A model generated the notes under the pieces. It was not told the DNA's origin. It did not search any database and worked only from the letters and a program-made list of their open reading frames with translations. Positions 9,808 through 17,638 of a stretch of DNA of 64,000 bases are shown in pieces. A program made the position numbers and the translations under genes. Source of the stretch: JACVRN01 sp963715565 (GTDB lineage: Bacteria > Acidobacteriota > Blastocatellia > Pyrinomonadales > Pyrinomonadaceae); NCBI GenBank assembly GCA_963715565.1, contig OY970256.1, forward strand, positions 744,001-808,000, written 5' to 3'. Within the stretch, counting starts at the first letter, position 1, and every line of letters begins with the position of its first letter.

Positions 9808-10616
9808 TTTTGCATCATCTGCTGTTGATACTCGCCAATAAGTTCAACTAAAGATTCCTGAATTAAAGCGGGTGAAAAATCGAATTCCTTTCTGATTCGA
9901 TCAATTGATATACGCGGAAAGCGAACCGTTACAGCCTCGTCCGCAATTTCCGTGGCACATCCGGTAACGCGCCGGAGCACTTCCATTAGCTCCCCATTGC
10001 TTGTATTAACTCCGCTTGCAACATTATAGATTTGATACCGTCCGGAAAGCGCAATTTGCGGCAAAAGGGGAACGACGTCCTTGATATCAACGTAATCCTT
10101 TTCCGAATCCATGCTGGTTCCCAGCAACACTCTATTATTCTCAACCGCCTCTTTGATAACGCTGGTCAGGAAATTACGAGACAAAAAATCTCGTCCGTAA
10201 ACATTGGAGAGACGCACGACTCTGACATTCGGACGCATTGATGAAAGGCCCAGCGACTCTCCCATAAGTTTTGAAATGTTATATAGGTCGTTGGTCCGAG
10301 TCGGGTTGACTTGAAGTGCGGAATCCTCATAAGCAGTAGTCAATCCCGCGTATACTCTCGTCGATGACAAGTACAGCAAAGACTCGAACTCCGCCTTTTC
10401 CAGAATGTTCAGCAAGTAGGACACGTGCGCGCGAACCGTGTCGAAGGGTCGTTCTCTAAAATCGGCTGTCAGGCCAATGCAATAGATCACATGCCCTAAG
10501 GACCTGCGCTCAACGTTCTCATCTCGTGACGGAGCCCAGTAAGGTATCGATTCTGCTTCCAGCCAGCCCGTCAGATTAGACCCGATAAATCCAGATGCGC
10601 CCAGTATTGTAAACAC
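9804..10616 (-). CDS. NAD-dependent sugar reductase/epimerase (SDR)
   Basis: A 270-residue SDR with GASGFIGSNL at the N-terminus, the serine region LLYLSSTRVYAG and the YxxxK pair in YNISKLMGES. It is shorter than typical 4-epimerases and close in size to 4-ketoreductases of deoxysugar pathways. Given the adjacent CDP-4-keto-6-deoxyglucose genes, a 4-ketoreductase role is a reasonable inference. GTG start. The downstream CmcI-type gene overlaps it by four bases. Confidence 0.82.
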   Translation of the reverse strand: MFTILGASGFIGSNLTGWLEAESIPYWAPSRDENVERRSLGHVIYCIGLTADFRERPFDTVRAHVSYLLNILEKAEFESLLYLSSTRVYAGLTTAYEDSALQVNPTRTNDLYNISKLMGESLGLSSMRPNVRVVRLSNVYGRDFLSRNFLTSVIKEAVENNRVLLGTSMDSEKDYVDIKDVVPLLPQIALSGRYQIYNVASGVNTSNGELMEVLRRVTGCATEIADEAVTVRFPRISIDRIRKEFDFSPALIQESLVELIGEYQQQMMQK

Positions 10617-10674
10617 TATCGTTTATCCAAAAACATGCGTCCCCAAAGCGAAACCTATGATTTATGTTTTATCG

Positions 10675-11835
10675 TCACAGGCCGCCTAACGGGTGATGCA
10701 GGGCAGGGTCTTTATCAAGCAGCAGTTTCGGGCTAACATTTTCGACGATTCGAAGTCCCAGGCGTCTAACTAAATCCTTGTCCTTGGTAGCCAGCATATT
10801 AAATCCATGTGGCGGGCCTTCGAGATAAACTCGATCCACTGGAATGATTTCAATGGGCCGATCTGCCATCGGATAGTTACTGTGGAAATCGCGAATAGCG
10901 AACACCGTATAGTCACGCGATGTTAGCAGCTTTACGACCGAGGTGTTTTCAAGTCCGTCTGACCAGTCAACAAAATGTCTGTGGATTTCGAAAACGATTT
11001 GTGGCGCTGTGGGATACGGGCGCTCCAGGAGTTCACGTGCCCCCAGAAGTGCCCTTTCCTCGCCGCCCTCTGTATCCAGCATAATCAGACCAACGGATTG
11101 TAGCTGCTGGATTCTCACATAATCGTCAATCGTTACGGAGTTGATTGCGTCGCTCGTGAGGTTTTGATCCTTATCAAGCGGGACCGAAGATGCTAGGGCC
11201 AATTCGCCCTCAACGGCGAGCGCCGTTTCGCTGGTATCCCACAAGCCCAATCGGTTTGCTGTGACATTATCGATGTGATTAAGCTCAAGATTACGAAGCA
11301 GCCGCTTAAACGGATGACTCATCGGTTCGAAGGCATGCACTATCCCTCGCGGCGTATGTTGAGCCATTAACTGCGCCAAGGGGAGAACATGATCGCCTAT
11401 ATATGCGCCGCCGATAATCGCATGAGACGCATCGGCGGCGAGAGCTGTAAGCAACTTCGTGGTCTGCGGCTCCCAAACGTGGTCCGGATGTTCACTGGGA
11501 CTAAGCAAGAGAGCTTGCTCTATGCGACTGTCGGCCCCAACCTCGAAAACCAAACCATTCTTGAGGACCACACGATGAGTCTCGGCCTTTTTCAGAAGCG
11601 CTAGTATCAAAGGCCAACGAACCAGCTCTCGAAAATTTGAAGAGTTATCCGCCTGGGCTTCTGCTTGACGCAAGGCATCGAAGATTTTCTCCCTTAGCCG
11701 TTCGTTTAATCCGGCGTCTGCCAGCGATTGAGCCAGCACTTGCTCTGCAATTATCTCGGTTGCCATCTCGCTTAAAGGTGTCGTATTAGGACTGTACGTC
11801 TGCGCAATTTGCATCCTTCTCCGAAATAGCAGCAA
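10675..11835 (-). CDS. FkbM-family methyltransferase with long N-terminal extension
   Basis: A protein of up to 386 residues. The methyltransferase part starts near residue 125 (AIIGGAYIGDHVLPLAQLMA as motif I), with the FkbM hallmark in VGLIMLDTEGGEERALLGA. The first ~110 residues are a helical extension not usual for the family. The listed ATG overlaps the epimerase gene by 50 bases. In-frame ATGs at 11814 and 11766 are alternatives, and the last falls 19 bases after that gene's stop, so the start is unsettled. It is the third FkbM enzyme in this operon. Confidence 0.78.
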   Translation of the reverse strand: MLLFRRRMQIAQTYSPNTTPLSEMATEIIAEQVLAQSLADAGLNERLREKIFDALRQAEAQADNSSNFRELVRWPLILALLKKAETHRVVLKNGLVFEVGADSRIEQALLLSPSEHPDHVWEPQTTKLLTALAADASHAIIGGAYIGDHVLPLAQLMAQHTPRGIVHAFEPMSHPFKRLLRNLELNHIDNVTANRLGLWDTSETALAVEGELALASSVPLDKDQNLTSDAINSVTIDDYVRIQQLQSVGLIMLDTEGGEERALLGARELLERPYPTAPQIVFEIHRHFVDWSDGLENTSVVKLLTSRDYTVFAIRDFHSNYPMADRPIEIIPVDRVYLEGPPHGFNMLATKDKDLVRRLGLRIVENVSPKLLLDKDPALHHPLGGL

Positions 11836-12316
11836 CCTCTAGAGGCCACTCGATACCGAATGCAGGATCGTTCCAACGCACTACCCGCGCAGAGGCCGGA
11901 TGATAAACATCACACATCTGATAAAAAATTTCCGACGAGTCGGCGAGGGTTTGAAACCCGTGTGCCATGCCTTCCGGTATGTAAAGCATGCGCCGGTTGT
12001 CCGCCGTCAGTTCTATAGACACCCATTGATTCCGGGTCGCAGCTCCCGTTCTGAGGTCCAGCGCGACGTCGTAAATTGCCCCCCGTGTGCAGCGGACAAG
12101 CTTGGCCTGTGCGTAAGGCTCACATTGATAATGCATTCCCCGCAGGGTCCCCTTTGTTTTGTTGAAGGAGACGTCACACTGCGCCAGGTTTGGATTAAGC
12201 CCATGCGCTTCGAATTCTTTCCGGCACCATGTGCGGGCGAAGAAGCCACGTTCGTCTTCTATAAGTTCCGGCTCGATAATGTATGCGCCTTTAAGTTTTG
12301 TTTCCGTGAAGATCAC
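11786..12316 (-). CDS. rfbC: Nucleotide-4-keto-6-deoxysugar 3,5-epimerase (RfbC/RmlC family)
   Basis: A 176-residue cupin epimerase, the usual length for RmlC. The conserved start is IFTETKLKGAYIIEPELIED, the catalytic His lies in GTLRGMHYQCEP, and the C-terminal signature is LYIPEGMAHGFQTLADSS. Classical RmlC acts on dTDP-4-keto-6-deoxyglucose. No RmlA, RmlB or RmlD is present here, but CDP-glucose genes sit directly upstream, so the substrate is more likely the CDP-linked keto sugar. The start is GTG, 47 bases after the C-methyltransferase gene. Confidence 0.85.
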   Translation of the reverse strand: MIFTETKLKGAYIIEPELIEDERGFFARTWCRKEFEAHGLNPNLAQCDVSFNKTKGTLRGMHYQCEPYAQAKLVRCTRGAIYDVALDLRTGAATRNQWVSIELTADNRRMLYIPEGMAHGFQTLADSSEIFYQMCDVYHPASARVVRWNDPAFGIEWPLEVAAISEKDANCADVQS

Positions 12317-12363
12317 TGGTGTCGGCTACGACAGAAGCACCGAATGGGTTTTTCTGTATGTGA

Positions 12364-13605
12364 TTAAACGATTCTCACTTCCGGGATCGGGATGAGAAAG
12401 CGGCCCCCGCGCGTGCGGAACTCTGATTGCTGCTGGAGAATCTCGTCGGCAAAGTTCCACGTGAGAAGGAGCACGTAATCCGGCATCTGCTCAAGAAGTT
12501 TGTCCGGGGAAAAAATCGGCAGGTGTGTGCCCGGCGTGTAGAGTCCCTGTTTGAAGGGGCTCCGGTCAACGACGAACTCAAGCGTCTCGCGGCCAATGCG
12601 AAAATAATTTAAGAGGGTGCTTCCTTTGGCGGATGCGCCGTAGGCGGCGATGCGCTTCCCTTCGGTCTTCGCCTCTCGTAACACACCGCAGAGTTCCGTG
12701 CGTAAATGTTCCACGCGCTTGCCGAAACTCTCGTAAAACTCAAGGCTCTGCGCGCCCCAAAGCGATTCTTCATGTAGCATTCTTTGCACAGCCGAAGCGC
12801 TCTCTTCTGCCGCCGGATAACCTTTCTCTTTACAAACGTGTATGCGTAGCGAGCCTCCGTGGATGGAAATTCTTTCTACATCTCGCATCCTCAACCCGTG
12901 TCGCCGGAAGAGATGCTCAAGCGAGGTGAGCGAAAAATAGCAGAGGTGCTCGTGATAAATCGTATCGAACTCACAATGGTCCATCAGGTCTTTAACATAT
13001 GGCACTTCGATAACGGCGACACCGTCATCTTTCAGGAGAGCATAGAGACCGCTCACAAATCCGTTCAGGTCGGCAACGTGTGCCAGCACGTTGTTCGCAT
13101 GTATGACATCCGCCTGCGCGCCCTCATAACTTAATCTCTTGGCAAGGTCTTGGCCGAAGAACTCACAAAGAGTGTTAATCCCGCGCGTTTCTCGCGCTAC
13201 CCGAGCGATATTCGCGGCGGGCTCGATGCCAAGCACAGGCACGCCCCGCCTTTTGTAATATTGCAGAAGATAGCCGTCGTTGCTGGCAATCTCTACCACA
13301 AGGCTCCGCTCATCAAGGTTGAATTTTGAGATTAGTTTTTCCGCAACCTCTTCGGCGTGCCTGAGCGTCGTGTCGGAGAACGAAGACAGATAAACATATT
13401 CGCTGAAAAGCTTTTCGGGCGAGACTGTTTCGGTAATCTGCAAGAGAGCGCATCGCTGGCAGAAGGCCAGGTCGAGCGGGTACATCGGCTCCGGGCTTTC
13501 AAGCTCTGCGCTCGAAAGCAGCGCGTTCGCCAGCGGGGTTTTCCCTAAAGAGAGCACCATCGCGAGCGAAGCGGAGCCGCATGACCGGCAGGGCGAGTTG
13601 TTCAT
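12364..13605 (-). CDS. Sugar C-methyltransferase (NovU/TylC3-like) with N-terminal zinc-binding domain
   Basis: A 413-residue three-domain methyltransferase. The N-terminal Cys domain (CRSCGSASL, then CQRCALLQ) matches the putative zinc-binding domain of sugar C-methyltransferases. A SAM fold follows (VVEIASNDGYLLQYYKRRG), with IYHEHLCYFS, and a C-terminal domain with AAYGASAKGSTLLNYF. Relatives add a methyl branch at C3 or C5 of a 4-keto-6-deoxy sugar. The ATG at 13603-13605 overlaps the dehydratase stop as ATGA; a longer TTG reading frame exists but is less likely. The context points to a branched CDP-6-deoxy sugar. Confidence 0.87.
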   Translation of the reverse strand: MNNSPCRSCGSASLAMVLSLGKTPLANALLSSAELESPEPMYPLDLAFCQRCALLQITETVSPEKLFSEYVYLSSFSDTTLRHAEEVAEKLISKFNLDERSLVVEIASNDGYLLQYYKRRGVPVLGIEPAANIARVARETRGINTLCEFFGQDLAKRLSYEGAQADVIHANNVLAHVADLNGFVSGLYALLKDDGVAVIEVPYVKDLMDHCEFDTIYHEHLCYFSLTSLEHLFRRHGLRMRDVERISIHGGSLRIHVCKEKGYPAAEESASAVQRMLHEESLWGAQSLEFYESFGKRVEHLRTELCGVLREAKTEGKRIAAYGASAKGSTLLNYFRIGRETLEFVVDRSPFKQGLYTPGTHLPIFSPDKLLEQMPDYVLLLTWNFADEILQQQSEFRTRGGRFLIPIPEVRIV

Positions 13606-14582
13606 CTTGAGTTGCCCAGAAAATCCCTGTACCAATCGATGGTTTTCTGCATTCCCTGTTCCATAGTAAAAAGGGGCTTCCAGCCTAAAGTCTCTCTGGC
13701 ACGGGCAGCGCTCAAGTACTGATGGCGAATCTCGTTGGTCGCTTCGTTGCGCACGTCCGGCTCAAGATGAGAATCCATCAAGCGCAGGATTTGATTGACC
13801 ACCTCAAGCACAGTGACCTGCGTTTCGTTTGAGAAATTAAAAGCCTGACCTTTGAGCCCTTCATCTTCGTTCAGTCGTTCGGCAATCAGGGTGTAAGCAG
13901 CCGCGCCGTCCTCTACATAGAAATAGTCCCGGACAAATTGACCATCCGAGCGTATGACGGGGCGCTGCCCCCTGAGCACAGAGCGAATCGTTCCGGGGAC
14001 GATGCGATTCCAGTTCAAGTCGCCTCCGCCGTAGAAATTTCCGCATCGAGTGATGACAACCGGAAGACCATATGTTTCGGCATAAGACTGTGCGATTAAA
14101 TCTGCGCAGGACTTGCTCACATCGTACGGATGACGACCCTGTAGAGGCGTCGCTTCGTCGTAGGGCAATGACTCGTGGCTTCCATAAGCTTTGTCGGACG
14201 AGGCCATCACGATTTGTTTGACGAGCGGGCTGCGGCGACAGGCTTCGAGCAAGGCCCACGTGCCGCCTATGTTTGTCTCAAAAGTCGAAACAGGGTTTCG
14301 GTTGGCAATCGGGACGATGGTCTGCGCCGCAAGATGTATGACGGTAGAGATTTCATATTCGCCCAGCACTCGCTCAAGCAACGCCTGATCGTTGACATCG
14401 CCGCGCACGACTTTTACTTCGTCCAAAGCGTGGCTGCGCACAAGCTCGCTCTGCGGAACCCAGTCGCGCACGAGACAAATTACGTCTGCGCCCAAGTTCA
14501 TCAAGCGTCGCACGAGCCAACCGCCGACCAGCCCCGTAGCGCCTGTCACAAATGTCGGACGATCAAGCCAGAAGTTGTTCAT
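13602..14582 (-). CDS. rfbG: CDP-glucose 4,6-dehydratase
   Basis: A 326-residue extended SDR. It has VTGATGLVGGWLVRRL for NAD binding, the catalytic region MASSDKAYGSHESLPYDE and YDVSK, and the family-typical RCGNFYGGGDLNWNRIVPG with a later SDGQFVRDYFYVEDG. It converts CDP-glucose to CDP-4-keto-6-deoxyglucose. It is coupled to the adjacent cytidylyltransferase gene by an ATGA overlap when started at the ATG at 14582, which pairs supply of CDP-glucose with its use. Confidence 0.9.
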   Translation of the reverse strand: MNNFWLDRPTFVTGATGLVGGWLVRRLMNLGADVICLVRDWVPQSELVRSHALDEVKVVRGDVNDQALLERVLGEYEISTVIHLAAQTIVPIANRNPVSTFETNIGGTWALLEACRRSPLVKQIVMASSDKAYGSHESLPYDEATPLQGRHPYDVSKSCADLIAQSYAETYGLPVVITRCGNFYGGGDLNWNRIVPGTIRSVLRGQRPVIRSDGQFVRDYFYVEDGAAAYTLIAERLNEDEGLKGQAFNFSNETQVTVLEVVNQILRLMDSHLEPDVRNEATNEIRHQYLSAARARETLGWKPLFTMEQGMQKTIDWYRDFLGNSR

Positions 14583-15349
14583 TCCCAGACTTTCCAAGGC
14601 GCGCGTCGTTCATGCCAGAGGCTCTCAAGAAGACGCACATCGCGCAAGGTGTCCATGCATTGCCAGAAATCTTCATGCGGGTAAGCGACCAGTTGTTGAT
14701 CTGCGGCGAGACGTTCGAGCGCATCTGATTCAAGGCTGCTGTGATCGTCTTCAAGGTATTCAAAAATTTTCGGTTCGAAGACTAGAAAGCCTCCGTTTAT
14801 CCAGCCTTCACCGGCCTGCGGCTTTTCAATAAAATCCGTGAGCAGGTCATTGTCAAACACGAGACCGCCAAAACGAGCGGGCGGGCGAACGGCTGCCACT
14901 GTGGCTACGCGCCCGTGCTGACGATGAAACTTCAGCAGCTTCTGTAAATCTATATCGGAAACGCCGTCGCCGTATGTGACCATGAAGGTGTCGCCCCTGA
15001 GCCACTTTTCCAGACGCTTGACGCGCCCCCCTGTGTTGGTCTCCTGCCCGGTGTCCATCAGATGAACAATCCAATCCTCGCACTCGCGCTTATGTACATC
15101 TACTTTTCCGTCCGCGAGGTGAATCGTCATACTCCCATTCAAACCATAGTAGTCCAGAAAATATCGCTTGATGATTTCCCCCCTGTAGCCGAGGGCGATA
15201 AAGAATTCACTGAAACCGTAATGTGCGTAGTGCTTCATAATGTGCCAGAGGATTGGTCGTCCGCCGATTTCGACCATCGGCTTTGGCTTGAGCTCAGTCT
15301 CCTCTGATAAACGAGTTCCGAGACCACCGGCAAGGATGACTACGTTCAT
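14579..15349 (-). CDS. rfbF: Glucose-1-phosphate cytidylyltransferase
   Basis: A 256-residue nucleotidyltransferase, the standard RfbF length. The N-terminal signature is VVILAGGLGTRLSEETELKP with PMVEIGGRPILWHIMKHY, and the metal/sugar site is FMVTYGDGVSDIDL. It makes CDP-glucose from CTP and glucose-1-phosphate, the first committed step for the CDP-deoxysugar block. The start codon overlaps the stop of the exporter ATPase gene (ATGA), tying sugar supply to export. Confidence 0.93.
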   Translation of the reverse strand: MNVVILAGGLGTRLSEETELKPKPMVEIGGRPILWHIMKHYAHYGFSEFFIALGYRGEIIKRYFLDYYGLNGSMTIHLADGKVDVHKRECEDWIVHLMDTGQETNTGGRVKRLEKWLRGDTFMVTYGDGVSDIDLQKLLKFHRQHGRVATVAAVRPPARFGGLVFDNDLLTDFIEKPQAGEGWINGGFLVFEPKIFEYLEDDHSSLESDALERLAADQQLVAYPHEDFWQCMDTLRDVRLLESLWHERRAPWKVWE

Positions 15350-16680
15350 TTCAGAGTCTCCTCAACGACGGGTTTCGCTTCAAATTCCTGCGCGCGAAAT
15401 TGCGTGGTCCAGCGCAGCAGCGGCCTGACCACGCCCGGATAAGTGCCTGCGAAATCGCCACGCGCAGAATTGCCTTCGAGGTTATCAATCACCTGAAAGG
15501 CAACAGCGTCTCTTTCAAAGAAATGCACAATCACAGGGTCCATCGTGCTGATGGCAGCCCCGACGATGAGTGAGCCTTCGGAGAGAAAGTTTCCGGGAAT
15601 CCAGGCGGTGCTGGCATACGTCCCTATCTCTCTGGGGCGACGGAACCACTGCGGGTCATGGTCATTAGCAATAAAGACACAGACGCCCTCTTCGTTAATG
15701 ACGTGATAATTTGGAACCAGTAAGTGGCCGCGCTTGAGCACATCAAACTCGATCTCGATACCGACAGGCTCGCGTATATCAATCGCCTCTTTAATCTTCC
15801 CGTCTTCCGTCCTGACACGAACGCCCCTTAACCGGACAATATCATTGCCCGGAGCTTGCTCAATCTCCGGCCACACGCGCTCGGCCATGGTCCCCATTCC
15901 CGACTGCAAATAAGCGCTCACCACTTGATGCGACTGCCCATCCGCCAGAACTTTACCGTCGTCAAGAAGAATCGTGCGCTGACAAAGACGTGTGACGGCG
16001 GGCATGTTATGCGAGACGAAAAAAACAGTCCTGCCAATCTGGCCGACTTCCTGCATCTTGTTCAGACATTTTTTTTGAAAGCTCGCGTCGCCAACCGCCA
16101 GCACTTCGTCCACCAGAAGTATTTCCGGCTCAAGATAGGCAGCGACGGCGAAGGCAAGGCGCACGTACATGCCGCTGGAATAGCGTTTGACGGGGGTGTC
16201 TACAAATTTCTCGACTTCGGCGAAGGCGACGATTTCATCAAACTTGCGTTTGATCTCCTGCTTCTTCATCCCGAGAATCGCACCGTTGAGGAAGATGTTT
16301 TCGCGGCCCGTGAGTTCAGGGTGAAAGCCTGTGCCGACTTCAAGGAGAGAGCCGACGCGACCGTTGATGCGCGCGTATCCTTCCGTCGGCTTCGTGATGC
16401 GCGAGAGGATTTTGAGGAGCGTGGATTTGCCCGCGCCGTTGCGTCCGATGATGCCTACGACTTCGCCTTTTTTGACTTCGAAGGAGACGTCACGCAGGGC
16501 CCAGATGTGATCGTTAGAGTTTAAGCCATGACCGTTAGACGAAGTGTTGGAGCGTCTGAGCAGGCGAAACGGAGCTTGAACGGCGTTCGTCAGACTCTCG
16601 CGCAGAGTCTTGTAGCCTTCCATCTGTCCGAGTTGGTAGCGCTTGCTCAAGCGGTCGCAGGTGATGGCAATGTCCGTCAT
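15346..16680 (-). CDS. wzt: Polysaccharide ABC exporter ATP-binding protein (Wzt-like, with C-terminal domain)
   Basis: A 444-residue protein. The ABC domain spans about residues 1-260, with Walker A GRNGAGKST at 79-87, the signature in RYSSGMYVRLAFAVA and Walker B ILLVDEVLAVGD. The remaining ~180 residues form the extra domain (Wzt-C type, beta-rich) that in O-antigen exporters recognises the modified end of the glycan. The presence of this domain and of methyltransferases in the operon suggests that a terminal methyl group could act as an export signal (inference from known Wzt systems). It lies 3 bases after the permease gene. Confidence 0.92.
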   Translation of the reverse strand: MTDIAITCDRLSKRYQLGQMEGYKTLRESLTNAVQAPFRLLRRSNTSSNGHGLNSNDHIWALRDVSFEVKKGEVVGIIGRNGAGKSTLLKILSRITKPTEGYARINGRVGSLLEVGTGFHPELTGRENIFLNGAILGMKKQEIKRKFDEIVAFAEVEKFVDTPVKRYSSGMYVRLAFAVAAYLEPEILLVDEVLAVGDASFQKKCLNKMQEVGQIGRTVFFVSHNMPAVTRLCQRTILLDDGKVLADGQSHQVVSAYLQSGMGTMAERVWPEIEQAPGNDIVRLRGVRVRTEDGKIKEAIDIREPVGIEIEFDVLKRGHLLVPNYHVINEEGVCVFIANDHDPQWFRRPREIGTYASTAWIPGNFLSEGSLIVGAAISTMDPVIVHFFERDAVAFQVIDNLEGNSARGDFAGTYPGVVRPLLRWTTQFRAQEFEAKPVVEETLK

Positions 16681-16683
16681 CTC

Positions 16684-17550
16684 TTAAACCACGTCGGCGA
16701 AGGTCTGCTCCATGCGGCGAAAATAGAAGAGGCCGCCGCAGAGAATTACCAAAACGGCCAGCGTTGAAACAAGCAGCATCGGCCCCGGCGGCTCGGCCTT
16801 TCCCAACAGAGCCCAGCGAAATCCTTCCACGACTCCGGCCATAGGGTTCAAACCGTAAACGGCCCGCCATGGCCCCGGTATCAGGCTGCTCGAATAAGCA
16901 ACCGGCGTGGCGAAGAGCCAGAATTGCGTCAGGAAGTTGATGGTGTAACGCACGTCCCTGTACTTAACGTTGAGCGCAGAAAGCCAGAGGCCAACGCCTA
17001 GGGCAGTCAGTACCGCGAGCATGATAAAGAGCGGCAAAGTCACGATGGCGAGGGTCGGAACAATTCTGTAGTAAGCCATCATGGCGAGTAGCACTACGAA
17101 AGCGATGGCGAAATCCACTAGACCGCCGAGCACAGCAGAAATCGGGACTACCAGACGCGGGAAATAGACTTTTGTAATCAGTCGCTCGTTGGCGACGAGG
17201 CTGTTGCTGGATTCTCCGAGCGAGTGCGCGAAAAGCTGCCATGGCAGAAGCGCGCAGAAGGTAAAGACCGGATACGGAATTCCGTCGGAAGGCACTTTCG
17301 CCAGATAGCCGAAGAAGAGGCTGAAGACGACCATCATGAAGAACGGCTGGATGACGGCCCATGCCGCGCCAAGCGCCGTCTGTTTATAACGAACTTTGAT
17401 GTCGCGCCACGTGAGAAAGTAAATCAGCTCCCTGTACTCCCAGAGTTCCGACAGTCCGAGAGACATCCAGCCCTGCGGCGGCTTTATCAGGAGGCTCTGC
17501 GTCTCAGTCGCAGAGACTTCGCCATCCATTACGCTGTTGCTTGTCGCCAT
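16684..17550 (-). CDS. wzm: Polysaccharide ABC exporter permease (Wzm-like)
   Basis: A 288-residue inner-membrane protein of the ABC-2 family with about six hydrophobic segments. After a cytoplasmic N-terminus it has the family's early motif (FLTWRDIKVRYKQTALGAAW) and then FFMMVVFSLFFGYL. The C-terminal region NPMAGVVEGFRWALLG is typical of O-antigen/teichoic acid exporters. It forms the channel driven by the ATPase encoded 3 bases downstream. ATG start. An 88-base gap separates it from the BY-kinase gene. Confidence 0.92.
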   Translation of the reverse strand: MATSNSVMDGEVSATETQSLLIKPPQGWMSLGLSELWEYRELIYFLTWRDIKVRYKQTALGAAWAVIQPFFMMVVFSLFFGYLAKVPSDGIPYPVFTFCALLPWQLFAHSLGESSNSLVANERLITKVYFPRLVVPISAVLGGLVDFAIAFVVLLAMMAYYRIVPTLAIVTLPLFIMLAVLTALGVGLWLSALNVKYRDVRYTINFLTQFWLFATPVAYSSSLIPGPWRAVYGLNPMAGVVEGFRWALLGKAEPPGPMLLVSTLAVLVILCGGLFYFRRMEQTFADVV

Positions 17551-17638
17551 CAGTATTTAAAAGACTCGACCCACAGAGCCTCGCGCAGAGATTCGCTTAA
17601 TCCGGCTGATGTGAATTTTCTACAAACCGCGCCGAAGC

